Shown here in pieces: positions 1 to 12,700 of a stretch of 64,000 bases of DNA (position 1 is its first letter; the number at the start of each line of letters is the position of its first letter). The position numbers were made by a program, and so were the translations under genes. This stretch comes from Neocallimastix lanati (nom. inval.) (Eukaryota > Neocallimastigomycota > Neocallimastigomycetes > Neocallimastigales > Neocallimastigaceae). The stretch spans positions 714,501-778,500 of the forward strand of contig JACVTC010000045.1 of the NCBI GenBank assembly GCA_016946835.1. Direction: 5' to 3'. The notes beneath the pieces are model-generated. The model saw only the letters and a program-made list of their open reading frames with translations. It ran no database searches and was not told the DNA's origin.

Positions 1-1676
1 TAAATGTTTTTTTTACTAATTAAATTTCTTATTATTTTAAATTACTGTAATACATTTTCTCTTTAAAATTTAAAGTTATGTTTTGTATAAAAATATTTCA
101 TTCAAATTTTTAATTTACTAAAGAACTTGTTATCAATTAATGCAAGTAATATTTCATAATAAAATTCTTCTTATATTATTTCTTTCTAACATTTCCCCTT
201 CAAATTTAGATTAGTTTTAAGCCTAATTTTCAAATTTAAATTAACGTTTTTGAAGAGGATAGCATTTCTAAATTTTTCCATAAAGGTATTATTCAGGAAT
301 TTCTTAAATCCATTCACTAAATTACATTCGAATTTAAGGTAATACAGTTCAATCATAAGATATTAAAGTTTTTAATAAACTAAAAATTATTATATATACA
401 AATTTAGACCTTATATAATTATATTTTAGAATAATTATATTATTATAAAAAATGAAATTAAATAAATCTTTTTCATTTGCTTTATTTTATTTTATTTTAT
501 TTTTTTTTCAATAAATGATATTAAAACACAGTTTTATATTTAAAAAATTATAAGAATTAACACTTTAACAAGTTTAACAAATTTAGTTCTATCAATTAAT
601 AATAAAATATTAAATGTAATTGAAAAATTGAAATAATAAAAAAAATACTGTATTAATCAAAAAATAATTGTTTAATATTATTTTAAGTTATTTATATTTT
701 TTTATAGAATCTTAATTGAAATTTTATTTCAATAATTAATATATATAAAAAGATTAATCACTCTTAAAAATTTTTAAAAAAAATTTTTATCTCTAAGAAA
801 TAATTATTTTAATATTATTTGAATTATATATAATTAATTTTTATTAATTAATTTTTTTTATATTTATATCTTTAAATATTATTTATTTATTTATTCATTA
901 AAGTTATAAAATTTTTTTTCAAATTATTTATTTATTTAATTATTAATACCCTTCAATTATATATTAATAATAATCGTAATATTGTAAATTAAATAATTAA
1001 GTTACTCTTGAAATTTTAAATTACATTATAATATGAAAGAGAATCTGTTTCAGTTTTTTTATTAAAAAAGTTTTTATATAAAATATGTATATATTATTAT
1101 TTTTATAATAATAAAAAAAAAGAAATTAAATAAATTAAATATTAATAAATATTATAAAAAAAATAAATATATTTAAAATATCATTATTAGAGAGTATTAA
1201 ATTTATGTTATAATAGGATAAAAATTTTATTAAATATATATTATTTAAAAAAATAAATTATTTATTATCAATATATTTTTTTTCTTTAAATGCTTATTTA
1301 TTCAATTTAAAGTTTAAATATTTTTTTTTTTATTATCATTTTTTTAATACTATTTTCTTAAATAATATTTTTTATATTATTTTTTTATATTATTTTTTAA
1401 ATATATAAAAAAAATAAACAATAAATAATAAATAATATTAAATAAATAAATATAATTTAATTTTATATTTTATTTATATTATTAATATTAAAAAAAAATA
1501 AAAATATTTAACTAGAAAAAAATTAATTATAATTTTATTTCTTAAAAAATTAAAACTGTAAATTTATTATTTATATATAAATAACTTTATATTTAATCAT
1601 TTATTTATGATAAGACATACTTATTTTAATACTTTATAAATTATATACCTATTTTTATATTATTAAATAAATAAAA
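1..1676. other. AT-rich intergenic DNA
   Basis: Very AT-rich sequence with homopolymer runs and short TTTATT-type words. No open frame with complex composition is visible on either strand. The last few hundred bases lie upstream of the Stealth-type gene and should hold its promoter, but no distinct element can be picked out from the AT background. Confidence 0.7.
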
Positions 1677-4253
1677 ATGAACCTATTGACATTTAGGAAT
1701 ATATTTTATTTATATATTAAATTATTATTAAATTTTATTATTAATAGCAAGAGTAGTAACCTTTCCCAAATTCATAATAATAATTTATATCTTGTGGATC
1801 AAACTAAAATAAAAAATAATCATGAAAAAATATTAAGTGTTCAAATAAATAGCACTACAAACTCAAATGAAGAATATGATCTAAATTTAATATTAAATTA
1901 TAAAGGAGGACCTATTGAACCAGAATGGCAATGGGTTAAAAATGTATCGATTGTATATACCTGGGTGGATGGCTCTGATGTAAATTTTCAAGATCTGAAA
2001 TCAAGGTATAATGGAGGCATTCGGAAGGTTAATAGCAGAGATCGTTCAGCGGATGAGCTTCGTTATTCGATTCGTTCCTTAGAAAAATATATGCCATGGC
2101 ACGAGGGTCCCATTTTTATCGTAACCTGTCAGCAAATACCTAAATGGTTAGATATTCATCATCCAAGGGTTAAGATCATAGATCATAAAACCATCTTTCC
2201 CAGAAAGGTCTTTCCTACCTTTGATTCCGGAACCATTGAATTGTTTTTAGATAAAATTCCAGGAGTCTCAGAGCGATTTATTTATTTCAATGATGATTTC
2301 TTCATAAACCGTTATCTTCATCCGAGTTTTTTTTTCACTTCGAATGGTTTTCCAAAACACTACAGAAATAATAACTTACTCCATGTTTCAAGGAAGGTAC
2401 ACCGAAGAAATATATCGAAAGGGATAAATATGTTCAATAGTATGTGCTACAATACTCGACAGCTAATCCGTACCTACCTGGACAGAGACTATCAATACTA
2501 TTTTCTACACCACTCTCCCTATGTTTTTTATCGTGATTTAATGGAGCCGTTTCGACAATTTTTTAAGAACGATTTAAAAGTACTTTGTATTGATAAATTT
2601 AGACACTGGGAAAAATCCCATGGGCTCTATCTCTACCTTACCTTTATGGAATATGCCAATAGAAATACAGAATTAAATTTATTTGATGAAAGTGAACTCC
2701 CGAAAGAAAGAACTATCACCGACTATTCCTGCCAAGTAATGCCTTCCTCCCTCACCAATAATTTAATAAAATTTGGAAAGGTGACCAATGATTCAGAAAG
2801 AAATGAAGAACTTTTCCGTTACATCCATGACCATCCCAATCTTCTTATCTTTAGTTTTAATGATGTCTATTCCGAGCATCAAGCCTTTCTAGAATTTACC
2901 GAATTTTTAATGAAGAGATTTCCGGAGGCCTCCTCCTTTGAAAAGGAAGAATATAAAGGGTTAGAAGAGCAGGCATATTTTAGGTTTTTGAACTATCCTA
3001 CACTAAAGAATACGGATTCTAATCAAGCCAGTAAGAGTACCGAGGATGAAAACTTGAAATTATATAATACCATTAAACAACATAACTTGAATGTGACTGA
3101 AAATTACTTAAATGAGAAAGAAAAACTCGCCGGACCCAAAACGACGACGAGTGACCGAGAAAAAGAGGAAATTGACTTTCTCTTACGGTATAATGGGGAA
3201 AATTGTGATAAGGCATGGGAATGGGCCAAAAAAATGTCGGTTGTCTATATCGTTGTAGAGAGTAAGCATGACAGTATTCGGACAGAAATAGATAAATTAA
3301 AATATTCGATACGATCTATCGAAAAATATATGCCATGGTTTGAGGGAACTATTTTTATCATCGCTAGTGGAGAACATAAAAGAAAATTTAACTGGATAAA
3401 TTCGAGTAACAAGAGAATTCAATTAATTGATCCTAATCTTTTATTACCAAACAGAGCCAGTAATAAAAATATCAATAGATATACTATTGAAATGTTTTTA
3501 GATAAAATTCCAGGGTTATCAGAACGATTTATTTATTTATATCCTCATCATTTCTTTATCCACTATGTACATCCACAATTCTTTTTCAATAAAGAACTGT
3601 TCCCTAAATACAATTTTGAGAATATGATTTCAGGAAATGAGGTAGACCAACTGAAAGATACCGATAAATCCTTCTTCCATACCTCCCAAGTCATCCTAAA
3701 TTATTTTGGCAAAAATTATGTCAAAGGCTATCGATACCTAAAAAATGGTCCTTATCCACTTTATCGAGACCTTTTCGACCCGATTCGTCAACTCTATAAA
3801 AAGTATGTGAAGAAGTTAGTGGAAGGTCCAGAGGATAGCACCATTCTTCCCTTATACCTCATCACGACCTATAACATCTATGGGACAAATCATCCCTACT
3901 ATCCTGAGGTGGTTGGTGGCTACGGCAAAGCAAGAAAATACCAGTCATCGGTCTCCCTTAATCCTTCAAGAACCATAGATTTCTATGGATTTGATATCAC
4001 TTCACCCGCCATCTCCAATGCCACCATGTCGCTTGATATTCCTTTCGCAAGAAAGGCTAGTATGGTGAACCGATTCATTCGGAAGACGATCTGTGAATCG
4101 AAAGAAACGCTCGACCAAATCAAATCGGAAGGAAAACTTTTTTTCAGCATTAAAGAAATCAATGACAAAAAAGGAAATAGTATATTCGATAGGGATTGCT
4201 TTTTAAAAATTATGAATTCTTTATATGAAGAAAAATCGTCTTTTGAATTGTAA
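1677..4253 (+). CDS. Tandem Stealth-domain glycan phosphotransferase-like protein
   Basis: An 858-aa, intronless reading frame. The N-terminus (about residues 1-25) is hydrophobic, fitting a signal peptide or signal anchor. The first Stealth domain has the CR1 motif IVYTWVDGSD (about 92-101), the CR2 block RSADELRYSIRSLEKYMPW (about 122-140) with YFNDDFF (about 203-209), a CR3-like YVFYRDLMEPFRQFF (about 280), and a CR4-like FNDVYSEHQAF...FPEASSFE (about 395-425). A second copy begins near residue 520 with the same block order and ends in a second SSFE motif at the C-terminus, but its catalytic motifs are changed (YIVVESKHD, YLYPHHFF). Family knowledge: Stealth proteins transfer hexose-1-phosphate to glycans, as in GlcNAc-1-phosphotransferase. 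Inference: this acts in the secretory pathway, with the first domain active and the second non-catalytic. The substrate is unknown. Codon use is GC-richer than the flanks, as expected of a real gene. Confidence 0.85.
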   Translation: MNLLTFRNIFYLYIKLLLNFIINSKSSNLSQIHNNNLYLVDQTKIKNNHEKILSVQINSTTNSNEEYDLNLILNYKGGPIEPEWQWVKNVSIVYTWVDGSDVNFQDLKSRYNGGIRKVNSRDRSADELRYSIRSLEKYMPWHEGPIFIVTCQQIPKWLDIHHPRVKIIDHKTIFPRKVFPTFDSGTIELFLDKIPGVSERFIYFNDDFFINRYLHPSFFFTSNGFPKHYRNNNLLHVSRKVHRRNISKGINMFNSMCYNTRQLIRTYLDRDYQYYFLHHSPYVFYRDLMEPFRQFFKNDLKVLCIDKFRHWEKSHGLYLYLTFMEYANRNTELNLFDESELPKERTITDYSCQVMPSSLTNNLIKFGKVTNDSERNEELFRYIHDHPNLLIFSFNDVYSEHQAFLEFTEFLMKRFPEASSFEKEEYKGLEEQAYFRFLNYPTLKNTDSNQASKSTEDENLKLYNTIKQHNLNVTENYLNEKEKLAGPKTTTSDREKEEIDFLLRYNGENCDKAWEWAKKMSVVYIVVESKHDSIRTEIDKLKYSIRSIEKYMPWFEGTIFIIASGEHKRKFNWINSSNKRIQLIDPNLLLPNRASNKNINRYTIEMFLDKIPGLSERFIYLYPHHFFIHYVHPQFFFNKELFPKYNFENMISGNEVDQLKDTDKSFFHTSQVILNYFGKNYVKGYRYLKNGPYPLYRDLFDPIRQLYKKYVKKLVEGPEDSTILPLYLITTYNIYGTNHPYYPEVVGGYGKARKYQSSVSLNPSRTIDFYGFDITSPAISNATMSLDIPFARKASMVNRFIRKTICESKETLDQIKSEGKLFFSIKEINDKKGNSIFDRDCFLKIMNSLYEEKSSFEL

Positions 4254-5640
4254 TAATAATAAGTTGTTTTTCAAATTAAAAAAAAAAAAAATAATAATTT
4301 TAAAATTTTTATATTTATAAAATAATCAAAGATTCTGATTATTTTTTTATTATGTTCTCTGTATTATTTAATATAAAAGGAAAATATATTTTATGTTTAT
4401 TTTAAAAAACATAACAGATATTTTATTTTCATTTAAATCATGAATAGCAATAAATCTATTATATTTATTAAAAAAAGGAATAATATTTATATTTTATTAA
4501 ATTTCATGTAAAACAAAAAAAAACAAAGAAAACAAAAACGAAAAAAAACAAAAATAAAAACCAAGCAAAAAAAAAAAAAAAATACAAAATAACAAAAAAA
4601 AAATATATTAGGAAGATTTATTAAATTATTTTATAAAGTTATCATTTTACATCTATTTAGTGTTATTTTTTTAATATAATCATCCCTTTATATTTATTTA
4701 TTATTACTTTTGTAAAAACAATAATTAAAAAAATAATCATATAAATTTTTTATTTTAAAATAAATAATAAAAAAAAAAAAATTAAAAAAAATTTTATTAT
4801 TAAATTATATCCAAATTTTTTTTTTTATTTTCTCCTTTTCATTTTATTTAATTAATTAATTTTATAAATCGTGTATGTTTTATTTTATTTTATTTAATAA
4901 TTTAATTATTAAATTTAGTATTTTTTTTATTTTATTTAATTATTTATTTATTAAATTGTTAATTTAAAAGATACATATTTGAAGTTCTTTTTTTTTTTAT
5001 TTTTTAAAAAAAAATAATAAAATAAATTTCTTATATATTTTTAATAAAATGGAAAATTATCTTATTAAGTAAACTAAATTTTTATGAAGTTGTTTTGTAC
5101 TTTTATTATAAAAATTTGTTAATTATTTATTTATGATATTATTCTGGTATGGATGATAAATTATAAAGGTAAAATATTTAAATTGAATACAACTATATCT
5201 AATTATATGAACAGTTGTTTCCTTTATATTAAAGGATATATGATTATTGCTATCAACATAATAAACCAAATTATAGAATTATTATCAACAAAATGAAACT
5301 CGTACATATGAAACCTATCAATTATAAATTTTATTTAATATAAAAGAAATTTAAACCCTTAAAAAAGAAATTCATTATGAGTCATTACGGATTTATAAGG
5401 ATTATCAAAATTATATATGACTAGAAGTTGAAAGAAGTCATATTATATATTGTCCGTTTATATTCTAAAAATAAATGTATGTTTCTATGCTCGTTATAAA
5501 AATGATAAAACTCATCGTATTAAAGTGATTTTATGTTATGAATCGAATTCATTCTATTGCAATAAATTAGTTTTTCTGTTTTTCCAGCAAGTATAATTTT
5601 AATAAATCCTTAATATAATATACTTTCACCTAACCATTTT
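4254..5640. other. AT-rich intergenic DNA
   Basis: No gene is recognisable. It contains A-rich runs (about 4507-4600) and homopolymers. From about 5050 the composition becomes more mixed and grades into the island that follows; this part may be decayed coding or repeat sequence, but no family is recognisable. Confidence 0.6.
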
Positions 5641-6660
5641 TCCGTAGGGTTTGCACTGAGTATTCTTTATCATATATTCCAATGGCGTACTAGTTCGTAG
5701 GCCCATTTTATACCAGGATGACCAGAAGTTTTGTTTTTACGATTTAACTTCATAATATTTGTCTAAAATTGGATGTCACCCATACTTTCTTTTTCTAATC
5801 TGATAGGGTCCACTTATTTATAATAGACAAGTTTTATAAGGTTATCTTTATCAAATTTATCTTGCGAATAATTCTGCTAAATATCATCTACAAATATGTG
5901 ACTCTGTACTTAACCAGACAAACATTATCTGTAGGGTAGTCAATACCTTGAAAACTTCGTAGGAGGAATTATAGGACTCATCCAAATTTTGGCTAGTGAG
6001 AACTCCTAGACAACCCTACGGAAGTGTTAGTCCGTTTTCCATGATTTACCTATAGTGACGTAATAAGTCTTCTAAAGAAGCATTGGTATTTTTATACTTA
6101 CTGTAATAGAAAGGACGCAGCAAGGTTTCTAATGTTTACTGTAGGGTTGTCATATACGTTGTGGTCGTGAAATTTTATTCCTGGCAAAAAAAGTTTCCAT
6201 GAGATTTTCGGAGGGTTTTTTATGGCCGAAGCCAAAGCCAGAGATTTAATTTATGAGGCTAAATCCATAGTAGACGTAATACCGGAGGGTTGACCATATT
6301 ATATTTTAATAAATTTGTTATCTATTAGGTTAATGAATGGTTCCTTTACTAAGTAAAAATCTATTGGAATTTTACTCTTTCGCTAGATGACGATCATCAG
6401 GTTTTATTTTCCGTAGGGTTGCTCTGGTGAATTGTACCTGAATGAATTATTTTGTGGTATAATTTTCTTAATAAGTAGGGTTTGTAATACTTCAAAACAA
6501 CAAAATTTATGGGTACTTCCCTGGCTAGTGTGGGAACCCCATACCAATATTATGGTAAGCAAGGAGTTGTTAATACAAGAAATAATCCAGCTGTTTCTCA
6601 TGTTTACTGTAGGGTTGTTATTATAAATCATTTCTAATATACATAAAATACGAAACATCG
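5641..6660. repeat. GC-richer island with recurring GTAGGGTT word
   Basis: This island is visibly richer in G and C than its surroundings, yet has no long open frame. The word (G/T)(T/G)AGGGTT or a close variant occurs at about 5644, 5931, 6141, 6209, 6283, 6413, 6475 and 6609, and inverted at about 6012. Two copies share the longer block TGTTTACTGTAGGGTTGTT-like (6134 and 6601). It looks like a degenerate dispersed or protein-coding repeat that has lost its frame. I cannot assign a family. Confidence 0.45.
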
Positions 6661-7660
6661 AATATGGTAAAAAAAAAAAAAGGTATAAAATTTTAATAAA
6701 CAATTTATTATTTATTTATATATCATAATATAATTATGAGAAATTGAATTAGAAAAAAATCTTTTTTTTAAAAATATTAACAAAATATTACATTATGTTT
6801 TATCTGAAATATTCGGTAGAATACTAATTACTTTATAAAAGTAATTATTATTCCACAGAATTTCTCAGGTAAAATAGCAATAAAGGTGCATTAATTATAT
6901 CTATTAAAATAAAATCATATTTTACTTTTATGATATTTCTATATAAAAATCATCATCCAAATAACTATCCTGAAATAATAGAAAAGAATGACAATTAAAT
7001 ATTTCTATCACGAAAATTATCATAACAATTTTAAAAGTCCTTTTTTTTTTAAAACTAAATTCCAACAATTCCAGATGAAATATATAAAATAAAAACAAAA
7101 TAAAATATTATTGATTTATGATGAATAATACCTTTCCTTTTATTATAAATTCATGTCGGTAGGTTATTGAACCAAAGTAAGGACAACTACCTAAAAAAAA
7201 TAATATCACTTTCCATTGACTAAGAGTAATCATTCTTTTTTAGTACTAATATTGTACAAAAGGCATTCTTTATAATTTTCATTTGATAGGATATTTGAAA
7301 TGTCACAGGATTCAATTATTGAAGCTTTAATATAAAGTGAATTATATTTATTAAAAAAAAAGATAAAGGCCAATTGAAATTAGACCATTGAAACATTAAG
7401 AATTTTACCTTATAAATTTTTCATTTACAACCATTTTAAAAATTGTGAATGACCTTTGTAATGAAAATTCTTTCAGTCAATTATATATATGATAAAAAGA
7501 GTAAGCAACTGATTTTATAGTTTCTGAATATACTACTGCTGTTGACGGAGAATATAATGATTAAGAGAAAGTCTTGAATAGTGTAAATTTAAATAAAGAA
7601 AACCATTCTGAAGAGCAAAAAAATATCAAAACCGAAATATTTTAAATTAATATCTATATT
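6661..7660. other. AT-rich intergenic DNA, no gene seen
   Basis: Mixed AT-rich sequence without a credible reading frame on either strand. A slightly more complex stretch around 7110-7280 could be decayed sequence but matches nothing I recognise. Confidence 0.6.
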
Positions 7661-9030
7661 TAATTTTATTATTATTATTATTATTATTATAAAATTAAAT
7701 TTAAAACTATTTATTTATTTATTTATTATTTTAAAAAATTTCATTAAAACAAACAAATTACACAACAGGAAATCGTTCACAATTACTGTTACGATAGATG
7801 TCATTCCATTTTTGATACTTATTTTATTTAATTGTTTTCTATTTCTTATTTTCTAATTTTAAATTGTATATTTCTAATAATAACTTACTATTTCTAAATA
7901 ATTATTATTTACTTCTAATAATAATTATTTATTATGTATTATTTATTATTTATTGTTTATTATTTATTATTCAATTATATATTATTTCTAATATTTATTT
8001 ATTATTTATTTCTAATAATTATTTATTATTTCTATATATAATTATTTATTATTTATTTCTTATTTCATTATAATTAAAATTTTTATTTTTTTTTCTGTTT
8101 ATTTATTTCTAATTTTTATTTTTTATTTATTTGTTTTATTTGTAATTTGTTTTTTCTTTTCTTTTTTTTTTTTTAATATTAATATATTTTATTTTTAAAA
8201 TTATTTTTATTTTATTGCTTTTATTTTATTATAAATAATTTATTATTATTTATTATTTATAATAAATTATATTCTTATTATTATTTCAAAATACTTAAAT
8301 TAAATTAAATAAAAGTAATGAAATTTAACAATTTTAGTTATTTCAGAATATATAGTTAAATACAATGGAAAATCTTTAGTGTTATTCTATTATATTAAAT
8401 AAGAAGTCAAAAGATTTAATTATTGGTATAATAATTTTTAATTCTTTTACAAATAAAATAGTATTATTTATTTTTTAGAAAAATCATTAAGTATTTTATA
8501 TCATTTATTACTTGTTTATAATTTTTAACAACTACCTTTTCTTAATAAACAATTTCGTAATAACTTAGTGAATACTTTTAATAGTTGTAATTATTATTAT
8601 ATTATATTTTTAATTACTCTTTATTATTTATTACTTATTTTTTGTTATTTATTATATATTATTATTTGAATAAATTATTTATCATTTATTATCTAGTTAT
8701 TTCTTATTTCTTGTTTATTTTTTAATATCAAATTATTTCTTACTTAGTATTTATTATATTATTATATAATTATTTATTGTTTTTTATTATTATTTTTTAT
8801 TATTATTTTTTATTATTATTTCTTATTTTTATTATTATTTCTTATTTTTATTATTATTTCTTCTTATTATTTTTTATTTTTTATTATTATTAATTAAATT
8901 ATTATTTATTATTTATTATGTATTATTTATTATTTATTATATATTATTTATTATTTATTATATATTATTTATTATTCAATTATTTATTATTCAATTATAC
9001 AATTATTTATTATTCATTAATTAAAAATAA
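7661..9030. repeat. TTATTTATT-type low-complexity block
   Basis: A long cryptic satellite made of TTA, TTATTTA and TTTCTAATAA words on the plus strand, including a pure TTA microsatellite at about 7669-7690 and a TTTTTATTATTA block at about 8780-8900. Similar blocks recur at about 39000-39240, 39990-40340 and 61480-61880. Reading frames across it are simple-sequence artefacts. Confidence 0.8.
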
Positions 9031-9195
9031 ATTTAAGATTAATTCAACTCTCGCAAAAGCATCTTAAATTTATTATTTCTACTTAATCCTTTAAGTAAAG
9101 TTCTCTTCTTTATTTTTTCATATAAATAGTCAATAAAATATTTTTGATTGAAGAATTTCTTAAGCTTCAAATAATTTTTTATTTTTTATTTATTT

Positions 9196-9330
9196 CAGTA
9201 AATTAAAATACCAAAAAAAAAATAAAAAAATTAAGAATAATAGAAAAAAAATATTTTTTTAAATATTTATTTCTGTTCATTCTTAAAAATTATTGTATAC
9301 CTTTAATTTTTTTTTTTTTTTAATTTACTG
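9196..9330. repeat. Fold-back inverted repeat
   Basis: CAGTAAATTAAAA at 9196-9208 is the reverse complement of TTTTAATTTACTG at 9318-9330. Inside these, TTAAGAAT at 9231 pairs with ATTCTTAA at 9279. The structure is a stem-loop of about 135 bases and could be a small MITE-like element or a chance AT-rich palindrome. It lies about 400 bases upstream of the scaffoldin start. Confidence 0.4.
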
Positions 9331-9737
9331 AATTTTTTTTCTCTTTCATTCTTAATACATTAATAAGCAACAATTTTTAGTTAAGAAGAGAAGTGAAGAA
9401 AATAAAAATTTATTACAAGGTAAATATAAAAAATAATTAAAGAATAAATATTTAAAAATTTTTTTTTTACTATATAAAAATCTTTGGTTTAAATGATAAT
9501 TTTAAAGATATATATAAATGATTAATAATAGAAAAATAAAGTCTATTAAAATTTATTAAAAAACTAATATCATATTTAATATATATATATATTTTAATAT
9601 ATTAAAAATTTTTATACAAAAGTCTTTATAAAATACTTTGTAAATAGTTTAAATAATATTTTGTATATAGTAATTTCATTTAAGAAAAAGAAATATAAAT
9701 ATCTATAGGCATTCTTTAAAATTTATAACCAAAGAAA

Positions 9738-12700
9738 ATGGTAAATCTTAAATATATTGGACTACCGTTATTGGTAGGGCTATGTATTAGACGAATTAAA
9801 GGAGGTACGATGAAATACAAAAGATATAAATAAAAAATTTTTATTACTAAAAAAATTTTATTTTGAATATATTTTATAGATTGTACTTTTACCTATGACG
9901 ACGATGTTACTAAAATTGCAGCTAATACTTGTAAGTATATTTAAAATTGTAATTGTTTATGAAATTACTCTTTGCTAATTCTGTTTTATGTATTTTGAAA
10001 TGATAAGGTACTGCTTCTGATGATGGATATCATTTCGTTGTAAAGTCAGATGATCCCACTAAACATAGAATGATAAAATATACCTATGACGCCAATGCCA
10101 CCCCAAAAGATAAAATAGAAGATACTGGTGCTGGTTTTTATGCTACCACAGATGGAAAATATTATACTTGTACAAGTGCTACGGCTTGTACGGAAAAAAC
10201 AGATCTAAATTTTCCTTCTGTAGGTTATTATAAGGTTGATACTTACTATGTTGCATGTAAAAGTTCAAAAGATGATGGAACATCTAACCTAACTTGTAAA
10301 GAAATTACTAAGCCTACAAATACTTGTAATGAAGATACTATTGGTGAATTTGTTTCAATATCTGGTAGCAACTATGGTCTCTGTCTTGCAGAGTATGATG
10401 TTGGAGAAACGAAAAAGTATCCAACACTTGGCTTTTTAGCTTCAGGGGCCACGGCGGATACTGGAGAATACCTCGTGAAACATATACCAAAAAAGGAAGA
10501 TAGTGAAAGTGACAATAGAGTTTTCAACTTTGACATTACTATGAACTACTATATTGTTACTCATACCGAGACGGCTATTGCCTTAAAAACGAATAATGTA
10601 AAACACGAGGATCAATGTGCCCTCGCTGAAAACGGTAAAATTATCGATAGAACCACTGATTTTTGTAGTGATGGTGCTGGAAGATACTTCAATTGTGAAG
10701 CGAACTCAGGTAAATGTATCTCTGCACTTAAATCCACTCCAGATATACAGGAGTTAAATAATGAATCTTGTGTTTCATTTACTGATGAAAGTGATTCCAG
10801 TAAGATTAAATACAAAGGAAATTGTAAGTATATTAAAATATTATTTAGCAAAAAGAATATTAGAAAGATAGACAGAAAATTCTATTCCAGATTTTAAAAT
10901 GTAAGTTTTTTTTTTTTAAATATTCATACTATTACAATTTTAAATAATATGAAAAATAGGTAAGATAACTACTAGTAGTAGTATTGAGTATTATTTAATA
11001 GACAGCAGCAGTGAAGCTATCATAAATGATACTTCAAGTGGTAAAATTATTCAAATGAAAATATCTGGAGAATATTTTGAAAAGAACGCAGATGCCCTCG
11101 ATACTAAAGGTTACTACTTAAATGCTGATGTCAGTAAAAAACAAGAATATCCTATGATTTTGTGTGATGGCAGTGACAGTGGTTGTAAATTCGTTTCTAA
11201 GGAAGAAATCATTCCTGGATACTATATTACTAATCCTAAATCTTCTGGTACTGCTACAGCTATTAAATGTACTTCCTCAAATATTTGTTCGGTAGATACA
11301 GGAGGTTCAAACAATGGTAATATTAATATCAGTGGAATTACCGTAAAGCTATATATTGACGGAAGTAAGGATCATTCCTTTGATATTACAAATGGTGTCG
11401 ATAAAGAATATATTTTATTAAATGTGGCAGCGGAAGCTTTCCCAGGGGTTACTGTTGTAGGAAACTATGCTGTTAAAATGAATGTTAACAAATTAGAAAC
11501 GGATGAAACTGTCGCCGTCGGTACTATTTTGCTCTCAGAGAAGAAGAGTAGTTGTGAAGGTGTCGAAGATAATGAAACGATTAAAAAGGAAGATGGAAAG
11601 TTCTATTACTGTGCCGGTGGTATTGAAGTACCAATGATAGCTAATGGCGCCGTATTCGGTATCTTTGATAGTACGGATAATGAATACAAAATTTTGCAAA
11701 TTGAAACCACAGGGGCCACCCAAAAAACTAATGTTGATAGTGGTAAGTGTTTTATTTCATAGAATAAAAAATATGACTTAAAAGAATTTTCCTAACCCTA
11801 ATCCTAACAAAATTTTTTTTGAATAAAAATATAAAAAATATATATTAAAATATAAAAAAAAAATATTATTATTAATTTTTTATTTTGTTTTTATACTTAG
11901 ACGCAGGTTACTATATTAACAGAAGCAATGGTGGCACTGGATTAATTTTCTGCGATGAATCAACAGAGGATTCTCAGGGAGAAACAGTTCCCGCTTATTT
12001 AAAATGTGAAAATAAATCACCAACGATGAAGGATAAATATGAAGTGTTTATTAACAAAGAATCCGGATTCCCAGTTTCCTCTGGTAGTTCGGCAACTCTT
12101 GATGCTAAGATCATCGTTTGTTCCAGTGAAAAATGTTCAGTTCCCGATAAAAGTGATAAAAAATACAAATATGAAGGTAAAGAATTAAACGCCAGTCACT
12201 ACTTTATCAATCATGAAAATGAGAAAGTAGATTCCTTAATTAAATGTTCTTCAATTGGTGGTGCTACAGATACTTGTACACCTCTTGATGCAAACGTTGG
12301 ATTTTATATCAATGGTATTGAAGATCTTTCCCTCATTAAATGTAGTAAAACAAAGGATAATGAAGATAAGGAAGTAATATCGTGTGAATCTGTAGGAGAT
12401 GTGGTCAAATACGGTTACTATAATAGTCACGAAGAATCCAAATACATCTATTGTAATAATGAAAGCTGTACCGAACAAGCTCCCGTCAACGAAGAATCCT
12501 TTATCAATAGTGATGGCACCAGTGATAAATTTATTATTTCCTGTGCTGATGAATCTGATGGCAGTGGCATCAAGTGTAAAGAAGTAGAAGCCAAGGACTA
12601 CTATCTTGACAGTAGCTTATCTGAAGGATGGAACCTATTAAAATGTGGTGAAAACGGATGTATCAAGGTAGAAGGGGTTAATCGTGGTGTTTATATTTCC

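Noticed and set aside
5641-6660. Telomere repeat array
   Set aside because: TAGGGTT words are isolated and irregularly spaced (about 60-290 bases) rather than tandem.
6404-6703. Overlapping frames on both strands (99 and 64 codons)
   Set aside because: Open by chance within the GC-richer island; no domain, signal or conserved motif, and they end in AT-rich DNA.
7864-8073. 69-codon hydrophobic plus-strand frame
   Set aside because: Lies entirely in TTATTTATT low-complexity DNA.
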